This document shows, in pieces, positions 17,134 through 25,905 of a stretch of DNA of 64,000 nt (position 1 is the stretch's first letter; every line of letters begins with the position of its first letter). Under the pieces are notes generated by a model. The model had not been told where the DNA came from. It ran no database searches and saw only the letters and a program-made list of their open reading frames with translations. Where the stretch lies: NCBI RefSeq assembly GCF_023204835.1, contig NZ_CP096270.1, forward strand, positions 248,001 through 312,000, given 5' to 3'. This DNA comes from Salinarchaeum laminariae (lineage in GTDB: Archaea; Halobacteriota; Halobacteria; Halobacteriales; Salinarchaeaceae). A program made the translations under genes and the position numbers.

Positions 17134-19680
17134 ATGGGCCTCAGATGGCTGTCCGACGTCCGGGTCGACGACGGAGCGAGCGTTGGCGGCAAGGGCGCCT
17201 CGCTGGGCGAACTGACCGCTGCAGGGCTGCCCGTCCCGCCAGGGTTCGTCGTCACGGCGGAAACGTTCCGATCCTTCCTCCAGGCGGCCGGCGTCGAGGC
17301 CGCCCTCGACGACGCCGTCTCGGTCGACGCCGACGATCCGAGCGAGCTCGCGGGCGCTGCCGAGCGAGCGCAGACGCTCATCCGGGAGGCCGACACGCCG
17401 GAAGGATTCGAGTCGGAGCTCCTCGGCGCCTACGACGAGCTCGGCGCGTCCCTCGAAGACGACCCCTTCGTCGCGGTGCGCTCCTCCGCGACCGCCGAGG
17501 ACCAGCCCGACGCCAGCTTCGCGGGCCAGCAGGAGACCTTCCTCAACGTCGATCGGGACGGCCTGCTCGAGTCGGTTCGGGAGTGCTGGGCGTCGCTGTT
17601 CACCCAGCGCGCGATCTACTACCGGCAGGAGCAGGGCTACCCCGCCAGCGACGTCGACATCGCCGTCGTCGTCCAGCTCATGGTCGACGCCGACGCCAGC
17701 GGCGTCATGTTCACCAGCCACCCCTCGACCGGCGACGGCCGGATGATCCTCGAAGCGGCGTGGGGGCTCGGTGAGGCCGTCGTCGCCGGGGAAGTCTCGC
17801 CGGACAACTACGTCCTCGATCGGGAGCAGGGGACCGTCGCGGACGTCTCCGTCGCCGACAAGCGCATTCAGTACGTGCGCGATCCCGAAACCGGCGAGAC
17901 GATCGAGGAGCCAGTGGCCGACGCGGATCGCGAACGACGCGTCCTCGACGCCGAAGCGCTCGAACGGCTCCGCGAGATCGGGGAGTCCGTAGAGGACCAC
18001 TACGGCACGCCCCAGGACGTCGAGTGGGCAATCGTCGAGCACGAGGACGGGGAGATGCCCGTCAGCGGCGTCGACGCCGAGGCGGGGCTCGACGGAGCGA
18101 CCGTGTATCTGCTCCAGTCGCGCCCGATTACGACACTCCCGGACGACGTGGGGACCGTCGAATCACCCAGCGAGGAAGCGAGTCCCGCTGCCAGCGATTC
18201 CGGGTCAGCGGGTTCGAGTGGGGTGAATCACGCGGGCATGGCCGGGGGAAATCAGTCTGGCACGGACGCCGGTACCGACGGCACGCCACAGACGAGCGCG
18301 GCCGACGGCGGCAGCCAGACGCTCGCCAGCGCCGAGTTGCTCGTCACCGGTCTGGGCGCGTCCCCGGGAGCGGCCGCTGGCCCGGCACGCATCGTCGACA
18401 AGCTCGACGAACTCGACAAGGTCGAAACCGGCGACGTGATCGTGACCGAGATGACCACGCCCGACATGGTGCCGGCGATGCAGCGAGCCGCGGGCATCGT
18501 CACCGACGAGGGCGGGATGACGAGCCACGCCTCGATCATCTCTCGCGAACTTGGCGTGCCTGCCGTCGTCGGGACCGGCGCCGCGACGACCGAGATTGGG
18601 GACGGGCAGTCGATCGCGATCGACGGCGAGACGGGTCGCGTCACTGCCGGTGAGATCGACGATCTCGACGCAGGAACGGCAACCGAGGGTGGCGGTGGCG
18701 AAAGCGGGGGCAACGAGGTCGGTGCGGGCGGATCGACCGCGGCCGGCGCCGGCTCACAGGCGACGGATCGGGTCCCGCCAGCGACGGCGACCGAGGTCAA
18801 GGTCAACGTCTCGATTCCCGAAGCTGCCGAGCGAGCCGCCGCGACCGGCGCGGACGGCGTCGGGCTCCTGCGAATCGAGCACGTCGTGCTCTCGACGGGA
18901 CAGACCCCCGAGCACCTCATCGCCGAGGAGGGCGAGGACGCGTTCGTCGACGTGGTCGCCGACGGCATCCAGCCCGTCGCCGAGGCGTTCTATCCCCGAC
19001 CGGTACGGGTGCGGACTCTCGACGCGCCGACCGACGAGTTCCGCACGCTGGAAGGCGGCGGGGACGAGCCCGAAGAGCACAACCCCATGCTCGGCTACCG
19101 CGGGATCCGCCGCTCGCTCGATCGGCCAGACCCATTCCGCGCGGAGCTGGCCGCCGTCGCGAAATGCCACGATCTCGGCTACGACAACGTCGAGCTCATG
19201 CTCCCGCTCGTGACCGACGCCGAGGACGTCCGCGCGGCGAAAGAGCAGATGAAGGCGGTGGGGCTGGACCCCCGCCACACCGAGTGGGGCGTCATGGTCG
19301 AGACGCCGGCGAGCGCACTCTGCGTCGAGGGAATCTGCGAGGAAGGCGTCGACTTCGTCTCCTTCGGCACGAACGACCTCACGCAGTACACGCTGGCGGT
19401 CGATCGGAACAACGAGCGGGTCGCCGATCGCTTCGACGAGCTCCACCCTGCGGTCCTGGAGCTGATCGGCGACGTCATCGAGACCTGCCGCGCCCACGAC
19501 GTGCGGACGAGCATCTGCGGGCAGGCCGGTTCCAAACCCGCGATGGTTCGCCACCTCGTCGACGCGGGGATCAGTTCGATCTCCGCGAACGTCGACGCCG
19601 TGGCCGACGTCCAGCGCGAGGTCGAGCGGGTCGAGCAGCGTCTCCTGCTCGAGTCCGTGCGGGAGGATCGGGCCGAGTGA
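17134..19680 (+). CDS. ppsA: Phosphoenolpyruvate synthase
   Basis: An 848-residue enzyme that makes PEP from pyruvate and ATP (AMP-forming), the entry step of gluconeogenesis. The N-terminal ATP-grasp domain (residues 14-340) has GASVGGKGASLGEL and AVRSSATAEDQPDASFAG. The swivelling phosphohistidine domain carries GGMTSHASIISRELG with His465. The C-terminal PEP/pyruvate barrel has LMLPLVTD, VMVETPASAL, FGTNDLTQYTLAVDRNN and catalytic Cys795 in SICGQAG. Two low-complexity Gly/Ser/Ala linkers (about 348-402 and 516-550) flank the swivelling domain and make the protein longer than the roughly 760-790 residues usual in haloarchaea. All catalytic residues are present. Monocistronic. Confidence 0.95.
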   Translation: MGLRWLSDVRVDDGASVGGKGASLGELTAAGLPVPPGFVVTAETFRSFLQAAGVEAALDDAVSVDADDPSELAGAAERAQTLIREADTPEGFESELLGAYDELGASLEDDPFVAVRSSATAEDQPDASFAGQQETFLNVDRDGLLESVRECWASLFTQRAIYYRQEQGYPASDVDIAVVVQLMVDADASGVMFTSHPSTGDGRMILEAAWGLGEAVVAGEVSPDNYVLDREQGTVADVSVADKRIQYVRDPETGETIEEPVADADRERRVLDAEALERLREIGESVEDHYGTPQDVEWAIVEHEDGEMPVSGVDAEAGLDGATVYLLQSRPITTLPDDVGTVESPSEEASPAASDSGSAGSSGVNHAGMAGGNQSGTDAGTDGTPQTSAADGGSQTLASAELLVTGLGASPGAAAGPARIVDKLDELDKVETGDVIVTEMTTPDMVPAMQRAAGIVTDEGGMTSHASIISRELGVPAVVGTGAATTEIGDGQSIAIDGETGRVTAGEIDDLDAGTATEGGGGESGGNEVGAGGSTAAGAGSQATDRVPPATATEVKVNVSIPEAAERAAATGADGVGLLRIEHVVLSTGQTPEHLIAEEGEDAFVDVVADGIQPVAEAFYPRPVRVRTLDAPTDEFRTLEGGGDEPEEHNPMLGYRGIRRSLDRPDPFRAELAAVAKCHDLGYDNVELMLPLVTDAEDVRAAKEQMKAVGLDPRHTEWGVMVETPASALCVEGICEEGVDFVSFGTNDLTQYTLAVDRNNERVADRFDELHPAVLELIGDVIETCRAHDVRTSICGQAGSKPAMVRHLVDAGISSISANVDAVADVQREVERVEQRLLLESVREDRAE

Positions 19681-19737
19681 CGCGGTGCAGTTCCGGTTAG
19701 ACCGCCCGAAGCGACCGAGGGTCGCAATCAGGTCGTT

Positions 19738-20664
19738 CTATCCGGTCCGTTCGTAGGACCGAAGCTCCCCGTCGTCTGCCAGTTCGAGCGTCAGGGTCTC
19801 CTCGCCGAGTGAGATCGCCAGCTCCACGACGAGCGGATCTTCCTCGAGCACCGTCACGTCCCCGCTCTCGAGCACGTTCCGATCGCTCAGTACGGCCTCC
19901 TCGGGGGCCAGCCCGTGGTCGGCGTAGAACCCAACGACGGGCGGCGTTCGAGCGACGACAAGCGACGCCGGAACGTGGTAGGTGAGCCAGCAACGCTCGC
20001 AGGCGACGTCCGCACGCGGGCGCGGCGTCTCTATCCCGGCGAAGTGATCGTCGGGTGGCTGCAGGTCGACGGTCATCTCTCCCCAGCACCGTGGACAGAG
20101 GCCCTCACGCGCGAGTTCGATGTTCACCGACGCACGCGTTACCGCGACGTCGAGAAGTTCGCCCGGCGAGCGGTTCGCAGTCGCGCCTGCTGGCACCGGG
20201 AACGAGAACCAGGTGTGGTCGTTCTCACAGGAGAGGGCGACGTGTTCGGACTCGTAGGTCATCTGCAGCGGCGCCTCGCAAGTCGGACAGTCGTACTCGG
20301 TTGCTGCAGTGTACTCGTCGGCCCTGCGTGCGTAGCGGCCAGCGTAGAGCGAGGAGGCGACCTCGAGCCCCGCGAGCGTGGCGCGATACCCCTCCTCGTC
20401 CTTGGTGACGAAGGTGTCCTGAAGCGTGTCGATGTGGTAGTTGAACCGGCCGGCGTCGTCGACGCCCACCGCACGACGGAGCTCCGAGAACGAGCAGGCG
20501 TTGTTGGCGGTCTCCGGATCGGATCGGTCCGCCAGTTCGAGGAGAATCTCGAGACGGGTTTCGTCGCCCAACAGCGAGAAGATGCCCTCCGACTCGTCGG
20601 CGAGGGAGTGTCGGTCCTCGGCTGCTTCGGAGCCTCCCTGCTGGAACCGTCCGTCCTCGGTCAT
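19738..20664 (-). CDS. ArsR-like winged-helix transcriptional regulator with zinc-binding C-terminal region
   Basis: A 308-residue protein. A winged helix occupies residues 17-95 (GIFSLLGDETRLEILLELAD, then FSELRRAVGVDDAGRFNYHI). The rest holds CPTC and CPRCWGEM plus CERCW motifs that probably bind zinc, and an all-beta C-terminus. This is the layout of a large haloarchaeal regulator family, often placed beside transporter genes. It is divergent from the ABC exporter operon at 20775, with 110 bases between start codons, so it is a good candidate regulator of that operon. An in-frame ATG 15 codons upstream is less likely. Confidence 0.87.
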   Translation of the reverse strand: MTEDGRFQQGGSEAAEDRHSLADESEGIFSLLGDETRLEILLELADRSDPETANNACSFSELRRAVGVDDAGRFNYHIDTLQDTFVTKDEEGYRATLAGLEVASSLYAGRYARRADEYTAATEYDCPTCEAPLQMTYESEHVALSCENDHTWFSFPVPAGATANRSPGELLDVAVTRASVNIELAREGLCPRCWGEMTVDLQPPDDHFAGIETPRPRADVACERCWLTYHVPASLVVARTPPVVGFYADHGLAPEEAVLSDRNVLESGDVTVLEEDPLVVELAISLGEETLTLELADDGELRSYERTG

Positions 20665-20774
20665 GGCAGTTCGTTCGACGCGTGTGCCGTAGCAGTTACG
20701 ATCAAACACGTCAGAAATAATACTGAACGGCCATTCTGGGAACCCTTACGACGATCCCTCGCCTGGGACGAGTA

Positions 20775-21944
20775 ATGACAGCGAACCCACCAGCTCGGGC
20801 CCCTGCGCTCCGGGTCGACGGACTCGCAAAGACGTTCGGCGAGGGAGGCGAGGCCGTCCGGGCAGTCGACGGCGTGTCACTGTCTGTCGATCATGGCGAG
20901 GTCCTCGGCGTTCTCGGCCCCAACGGCGCCGGAAAGACGACTGCGATCAAGTCGATGCTCGGGCTCGTGCTACCCGACGCCGGCACCGTCGAGATCTGCG
21001 GCGTCGACGTCCACGACGAGCCCGCGATCGCATACAGACACGTCGACGCGATGCTCGAAGGCGCCAGAAACGTCTACTGGCGGCTGACGGTTCGAGAGAA
21101 CCTCCGCTACTTCGCCGGACTCGGCGGCGTGGATCCCGGCCGGCTGACCGAGCGCCACGATAGACTGCTCGAATCCCTCGATCTCGCCGACGTCGCCGAC
21201 ACAGTCGTCAACGAACTCTCACGGGGGATGAAACAGAAGGTCTCGCTCGCGACGACGCTGGCCCGGGACGTCGACGTCGTCTTCCTCGACGAGCCGACCC
21301 TCGGACTCGACGTCGAGTCCTCGATCGAGTTACGGAGCGAACTCCGCCGACTCGCTGACGGCGAGAACGTGACGATCGTGCTCTGCAGCCACGACATGGC
21401 CGTCATCGAGGCCGTCTGCGACCGAATCGCGATCCTGCAGGACGGGCGCGTGATCGCCGACGATTCGATGAGCGAGCTGGTGAACGTCCTTCGCGAGAAA
21501 CGCTTCTCCGTGACGACAGCGGGCCCCATCGACGACGAACTCGCTGTGACGCTCCGGGAGCGCTTCGACGCGACGATCCGTGAGCCTGCCGCACAGCGAG
21601 GAGACGAACAGGGCAACGAACGCGATCCTGGCGACGGCTCGGCTCCCGAACGCATGTCCGGCGACGAATCGGCCACCGAGCACGAAGCTGAGGGAAACGC
21701 CGTCACGATCGACGCTACGGGGATCGATGCGGAGGCTGCGGCCGGTCTACTCGACGCGCTCAGATCTGCGGGCCGGCCCCTCTTGGACGTCGAGACAGCA
21801 GAACCGACGCTGGAGGACGTGTTCCTCAGGCTGACCGAGACCGGACCAGGGGGTGGATCGGAACCGACGGCAGCGTCGGTCGGCGAACAGCCGGACGATT
21901 CTGCAGCCGGCGACACCGAGGTGATCGCCGATGGCGAGCGCTAA
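20775..21944 (+). CDS. ABC-2 type exporter, ATP-binding subunit
   Basis: A 389-residue ATPase. Walker A is GPNGAGKTT at residues 48-56, the signature is LSRGMKQKVSLA, Walker B is VVFLDEPTLGLD, and the switch His is in CSHDMAVIEA. The C-terminal 130 residues contain an acidic unstructured insert (about 270-310), then a beta/alpha domain ending LDVETAEPTLEDVFLRLTE, as in DrrA/CcmA-like export ATPases. It overlaps the permease gene by 14 bases. Together they should form an exporter of a lipid, drug or polymer; the substrate cannot be told. Confidence 0.93.
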   Translation: MTANPPARAPALRVDGLAKTFGEGGEAVRAVDGVSLSVDHGEVLGVLGPNGAGKTTAIKSMLGLVLPDAGTVEICGVDVHDEPAIAYRHVDAMLEGARNVYWRLTVRENLRYFAGLGGVDPGRLTERHDRLLESLDLADVADTVVNELSRGMKQKVSLATTLARDVDVVFLDEPTLGLDVESSIELRSELRRLADGENVTIVLCSHDMAVIEAVCDRIAILQDGRVIADDSMSELVNVLREKRFSVTTAGPIDDELAVTLRERFDATIREPAAQRGDEQGNERDPGDGSAPERMSGDESATEHEAEGNAVTIDATGIDAEAAAGLLDALRSAGRPLLDVETAEPTLEDVFLRLTETGPGGGSEPTAASVGEQPDDSAAGDTEVIADGER

Positions 21945-22761
21945 GGGTGCCGAGCCGACCGCAGACGACCGCGGCGAGCGCGGTAGCGCTCCGTCGGTGC
22001 TCGCGCTGATCCGCGTCGTCCTGCACAAGCAGTTCCTGTTACTCGTGCGCTACCCGCTCAACACCGCGAGCCAGTTCGCGACGATCTTCGCGTTCTTCCT
22101 CGCGATCTTCTACGGCGGGCAGGCCGTCGCCGGTGCCTCTCTCACGGACTCGCTGGACGGCCTCATCGTCGGCTTCTTCCTCTGGACGATGTCGACGGTC
22201 GCCTACGCGGGCCTCTCTTGGAACGTCACGCGAGAGGCGCAGTGGGGAACCCTCGAGCGGCTGTTCATGTCGCCACACGGGATCGGTCGCGTGATGGGCG
22301 TCAAGACCGCGGTGAACGTCCTCCTGAGCTTCCTCTGGGGCGGGGTCATGCTCGCGCTCATGATGGCCGTGACCGGGCAAGTGCTCGCCGTCGATCCGCT
22401 GACGGTCGTGCCGCTGCTCGTGTTGACGCTTGGCTCCGTCGTCGGCATCGGCTTCGCCTTCGCCGGGCTCGCGCTCGTGTTCAAACGCGTCGAGAACCTC
22501 TTCCAGCTCGTGCAGTTCGCGTTCGTCGGCCTGATCGCCGCACCCGTCGGGGAGATCCCCGCACTGCGGCTGCTTCCGATGAGCCACGGAAGCTATCTGA
22601 CCAGCCAGGCGATGGCAGAGGGAATCCCGCTGTGGGGGATGCCCGCCTGGGAGCTCGGCCTGCTGCTCGCGACCTCGACGGCCTACCTGCTCGCAGGCTA
22701 TGCGTGCTTCCACCTCGCCCAGCGGCGGTCGCGGCGAGAGGGCCTGCTCGGACAGTACTAG
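21931..22761 (+). CDS. ABC-2 type exporter, permease subunit
   Basis: A 276-residue membrane protein with six predicted spans of the ABC-2 type. It starts MASAKGAEPTADDRGERGSA, a charged cytoplasmic tail, then LIRVVLHKQFLLLVRYPLNT as the amphipathic connector helix. NVTREAQWGTLERLFMSPHG is the typical ABC-2 cytoplasmic loop. Its start codon lies inside the end of the ATPase gene, so the two are translationally coupled. Confidence 0.92.
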   Translation: MASAKGAEPTADDRGERGSAPSVLALIRVVLHKQFLLLVRYPLNTASQFATIFAFFLAIFYGGQAVAGASLTDSLDGLIVGFFLWTMSTVAYAGLSWNVTREAQWGTLERLFMSPHGIGRVMGVKTAVNVLLSFLWGGVMLALMMAVTGQVLAVDPLTVVPLLVLTLGSVVGIGFAFAGLALVFKRVENLFQLVQFAFVGLIAAPVGEIPALRLLPMSHGSYLTSQAMAEGIPLWGMPAWELGLLLATSTAYLLAGYACFHLAQRRSRREGLLGQY

Positions 22762-22823
22762 AACCTGGCAGACGCGCAGTAAGTCGGACCAGCGCTTTTC
22801 TCGCCGGGGGACCAACTGCCAGC

Positions 22824-23168
22824 ATGCCTCACGCCGGCCTCCTCCCAGACATCACCGCGCTCGGCGGCTACACCTATCTCGCGACGGAGGTCGCCTTCGG
22901 TGCCGTCGCACTCGCGTTGCTCTATCGGGCTGACGCGCTCAGAAAGGCCGGCTGGACCATCCTCGCGCTCTACCCAATCGCGTACCTCTGGGACTGGTAC
23001 ACGCTCCACGTCGGCGTCTTTTCGATCGAGAAACGCACTGGCGTCGACGTCCTCTGGATCCCGATCGAGGAGCACCTGTTCATGATCGTGGTGCCGGCGC
23101 TGATCGTCGGCATTCACGAGACGCTCCACGGTGAGAACGGGCTGCTCGGAGAGGAATCCGATCGGTAG
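22824..23168 (+). CDS. Stand-alone lycopene cyclase half domain protein
   Basis: A 114-residue membrane protein with three hydrophobic spans. The motif WIPIEEHLFMIVVPALIVG carries the PxEE-type acidic pair typical of the CrtYc/CrtYd heterodimeric lycopene cyclase family. In haloarchaea the active enzyme (CrtY) is usually one chain with two such halves, so a single half would have to pair with itself or a second protein. The gene follows the ABC permease by 62 bases on the same strand. Carotenoid cyclisation is a family-based guess and no other carotenoid gene is nearby. Confidence 0.82.
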   Translation: MPHAGLLPDITALGGYTYLATEVAFGAVALALLYRADALRKAGWTILALYPIAYLWDWYTLHVGVFSIEKRTGVDVLWIPIEEHLFMIVVPALIVGIHETLHGENGLLGEESDR

Positions 23169-23205
23169 AACACCCGCAGAACCGTCGCCCCTCGGACCGC
23201 TCCGG

Positions 23206-24414
23206 TCAGTTCGACCAGTCAGTGGGCGCAACCGGCTCGATGGGGATCAGCTCCGCATCCGCGGCGTCGGTTTTCGCTCGCTCGAACAGATCCGCGGGCT
23301 CGCGCTCGCGGATCCGCTCCAGCGAGCCGCCGGTCTCCGCGCTGTCGGGGGCGAACCGGTTGCAGCCCGCGGGGATCGTCGACTCGGAGAAGGTGTCGAG
23401 ATCCCGGGCAGCGTTCGAGATGTCGTCCTTGTCCCAGGTGAGCAGCGGCCGGTGGACTGGCAGATCGCTCGCGGCGTCGGTCACCGAGAGGTTCCGCACG
23501 GTCTGGGAGGACTTCTGGCCGATCGCCTCGCCCGTGACGATCCCCGCGGCGTGTTGCTCCTCGGCGATCGCCGCTGCGACGGCCACCATGTAGCGCCGGA
23601 AGGCGAGCATCCGGCCGCGATCCAGGGCATCGGCGATCGACGCGACGGCGTCGCCCGCTGGAACGCGGTGAAGTTCCCAGTCCTCCGCAGGGGCGTGCCA
23701 CGCGAGCTTTCGGACGGTCTCGACCGCACGGGCTTCGTGGTCCGGACCGCCGTAGTCCCCCAGATCGAGATAGACGGGGGCGATCGGGCTGCCCCGGCGC
23801 ATGACCTCGTAGGCCGCGACGGGCGAGTCGATCCCGCCGCTGATCAACGCGACCAGCGGCGCCTGCGTGCCGTAGGGCAGCCCGCCCGGGCCGTCGATTC
23901 GCTCGATCGAGACGTACGCGACCGATTCGCGGATTTCGACCTCGAAGGTGAGATCGGGATCGTCGAGATCGACCACGGGCTCGACGTGATCGGGCGCGCC
24001 GGCCCCGACCGCGTCGCCGCCGAATCGCCCCGCGCCCTCGCTCGTGAACGGGTGGCCGTCGTGCGCCCGGCGGGCGTCGATCGCGAACGTCCCGCCGTCG
24101 TAGTGCGTTGCGGCGGTCTCCGCGAGCGCCGCCTCGATGGCCTCCTGCGTGGGCTCGACGGCCAGCGCCGGACTCGTCGAAACCACGCCGAAGACGTCCG
24201 CCGCGGTGTGGGCGACTGGTTCGACCGCATCCGGCTCGGTCTCGAGGATCGTCCGCGCGTGTCCGATGTCGACGGTCGCATCGAGATCCCGGGCGTCGAG
24301 CAGCGACAGGAGATGGGTCTCGAGCGTGTCACGCATCCGGGTCGCGACGGCGTGGCTCTTCGTGGCGAGATCGCCGTAGCGCAGAAGGACGGTAGAGGCG
24401 CCCGGTGGGTGCAT
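23206..24414 (-). CDS. thiI: tRNA 4-thiouridine synthetase ThiI
   Basis: A 402-residue protein with an N-terminal ferredoxin-like and THUMP RNA-binding region (residues 1-165) and a PP-loop ATPase domain, motif LISGGIDSPVAAYEVMRRG at about residue 190. It adenylates U8 of tRNA before sulfur transfer to make 4-thiouridine, and may feed thiamine thiazole synthesis. There is no C-terminal rhodanese domain, as is usual in archaea. It starts at ATG 24412-24414, followed by HPPGASTVLLRYGDLATKS, the conserved ThiI N-terminus. It converges on the lycopene cyclase-like gene. Confidence 0.94.
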   Translation of the reverse strand: MHPPGASTVLLRYGDLATKSHAVATRMRDTLETHLLSLLDARDLDATVDIGHARTILETEPDAVEPVAHTAADVFGVVSTSPALAVEPTQEAIEAALAETAATHYDGGTFAIDARRAHDGHPFTSEGAGRFGGDAVGAGAPDHVEPVVDLDDPDLTFEVEIRESVAYVSIERIDGPGGLPYGTQAPLVALISGGIDSPVAAYEVMRRGSPIAPVYLDLGDYGGPDHEARAVETVRKLAWHAPAEDWELHRVPAGDAVASIADALDRGRMLAFRRYMVAVAAAIAEEQHAAGIVTGEAIGQKSSQTVRNLSVTDAASDLPVHRPLLTWDKDDISNAARDLDTFSESTIPAGCNRFAPDSAETGGSLERIREREPADLFERAKTDAADAELIPIEPVAPTDWSN

Positions 24415-24625
24415 GAGGGTTCGTAGCTGGTTCGGGCGTTTAGCTTCACCGCCATCTCGCCATGAGAGTGCGCTATCCACGACGAGTACGACGACCCTGG
24501 TTCACGTTCGGCGAAGGTGCGAGTGTCGCGGATCGGGCCGAAAACTCCGATGAGCGCCGGTTCGGCGCCACATCGGAAGCGTGTATTCGGTCGTAACATC
24601 GGCCGCGGACCACCACCGAACAGAA

Positions 24626-24632
24626 CCTATAG
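24626..24632 (+). promoter_or_regulatory. TATA-like element for the SMR exporter gene
   Basis: CCTATAG sits 29-35 bases before the ATG at 24661, which fits a leaderless transcript. I see no guanidine riboswitch-like structure. Confidence 0.5.
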
Positions 24633-24660
24633 ACGGATCCGTGTGGTACGAGCAAGAGGC

Positions 24661-24984
24661 ATGTCCTGGTATATCCTGCTCCTGGCTGGTCTGTTCGAAA
24701 TCGGCTGGGCGATCGGGCTCGAGTACTCCGATGGACTCACGAAGCCGGTCCCGACGCTGGGCACTGCCCTCGCGCTCGTGGTCAGCATGCTGTTGCTGGC
24801 TCAGGCCGTGAAGGACCTCCCGATCGGCACGGCCTACGCCGTCTGGACGGGTATCGGGGCTGTCGGAACGGCCTCACTGGGGATCGTCATCTTCGACGAA
24901 CCAGCCACCCTCTTTCGGCTGGGGTTCATCGGCGTCATCGTCGTCGGGATCGTCGGCCTCCATGCGACGTCTGGCGGCCATTGA
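24661..24984 (+). CDS. SMR-family exporter, Gdx/SugE type
   Basis: A 107-residue protein with four membrane spans. It starts MSWYILLLAGLFEIGWAIGL and contains LPIGTAYAVWTGIGAVGTAS. The membrane Glu (about residue 13) is the proton/substrate site, and the pattern FEIGWAIGLEYSDG follows the Gdx (SugE) subgroup rather than EmrE. Gdx proteins export guanidinium in exchange for protons; some SugE-type proteins handle quaternary amines. Single gene, so it probably works as a homodimer of dual topology. Confidence 0.9.
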   Translation: MSWYILLLAGLFEIGWAIGLEYSDGLTKPVPTLGTALALVVSMLLLAQAVKDLPIGTAYAVWTGIGAVGTASLGIVIFDEPATLFRLGFIGVIVVGIVGLHATSGGH

Positions 24985-25028
24985 ACCGACGTTGCACCGA
25001 TCGATCGCTGCGATCCGTGGCCGGGGCG

Positions 25029-25805
25029 TTACCGGACTCGTTCCTGAACGCAGACCTTGACGATCGACTTCAGGATAGCCGCGCCGCCCTGGATCGGGTC
25101 TAGCTTCGTCTCGCCAGCGCGCTCGCGGTAGGGAATGGGCCGCTCCCGGACGTCGTAGCCGCGCATGAGCGGGCGGATCAGCAGCTCTGCGGAGAGTCCG
25201 GTGTTCTCCGTCCACTCGATGGCCTCGATGACCTCCTTGCTGTAGGCGCGCATGCCGGTCGTCGTGTCGTGGACGCGGCGGAGCATGAGCGCGCTGGCGA
25301 CGAGCGCGAACACCTGATTGCCGAAGCGGTTGAATCCGGGCATCGCGTCGGCGCCGGGCGAGATCCGGTCGCCGCTGACGACGTCGGCGCCGTCGTTGAT
25401 TTCCGCGAGGAACTCGGGGAGCTTCTCCATCGGATAGGTGTCGTCGCAGTCCGTGGTGACGACGATCGGGCGATCGGGCGCGTGGATCGCAGCGGAGACG
25501 GCGACGCCGTACCCCTGGGGCTCCTGCTCGATGACGGTCGCGCCGTGCTCGCGGGCGATTTCGGGCGTGCGATCCGAAGAGCCGTCGACGCAGACGACCT
25601 CGGCCTTGCCGTCGGTAATCTCCTCGACGTCCTCGAGCACGGTGGCGATGGCTTCTTCTTCGTTGTAAGTGCCCATCACGACCGCGAGATCGTCGAAGGT
25701 GTACTGGTCGTCTCCCGCAGCGGTACCGCCATCGTCGGTCTCGCGGGGCTCACTCTCCACGGCGTCATCGCCCGCATCGTCCGTAGCGGCCGCGTGCTTA
25801 CTCAT
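25029..25805 (-). CDS. GT2 glycosyltransferase, polyprenyl-phosphate hexose synthase type
   Basis: A 258-residue protein. After an acidic 35-residue N-terminal tail the GT2 domain begins DDLAVVMGTYNEEEAIATVL. The sugar-nucleotide motifs VCVDGSSDRTPEIAREHGA and TTDCDDTYP (DxD-like) are present, followed by the acceptor-site region TGMRAYSKEVIEAIEW. This is the dolichyl-phosphate mannose/glucose synthase pattern without a membrane domain, charging dolichyl phosphate with one sugar in the cytoplasm. A DtxR-like palindrome lies directly upstream of the probable TATA (about 25831-25838). Frame extension to 25922 would run across that promoter and is rejected. Confidence 0.88.
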   Translation of the reverse strand: MSKHAAATDDAGDDAVESEPRETDDGGTAAGDDQYTFDDLAVVMGTYNEEEAIATVLEDVEEITDGKAEVVCVDGSSDRTPEIAREHGATVIEQEPQGYGVAVSAAIHAPDRPIVVTTDCDDTYPMEKLPEFLAEINDGADVVSGDRISPGADAMPGFNRFGNQVFALVASALMLRRVHDTTTGMRAYSKEVIEAIEWTENTGLSAELLIRPLMRGYDVRERPIPYRERAGETKLDPIQGGAAILKSIVKVCVQERVR

Positions 25806-25837
25806 TACGACCGACTCACGAGCGCCCACGGTTAAGC

Positions 25838-25855
25838 TTTTAGGTTTGCCTAAAA
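25838..25855. promoter_or_regulatory. DtxR/SirR-like palindromic operator (site 1)
   Basis: TTTTAGGTTTGCCTAAAA: a perfect 7-bp dyad around TTTG. It matches half-sites of the DtxR-type iron box (TTAGG...CCTAA). It lies 33-50 bases upstream of the glycosyltransferase ATG, next to or over its BRE/TATA. The core of 14 bases is the same as site 2 at 28088-28101. Confidence 0.65.
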
Positions 25856-25905
25856 CGTGGGGGACCCCCACGCACCGGTGGGCTTCGAAAGCACAGACGG
25901 CCAGC

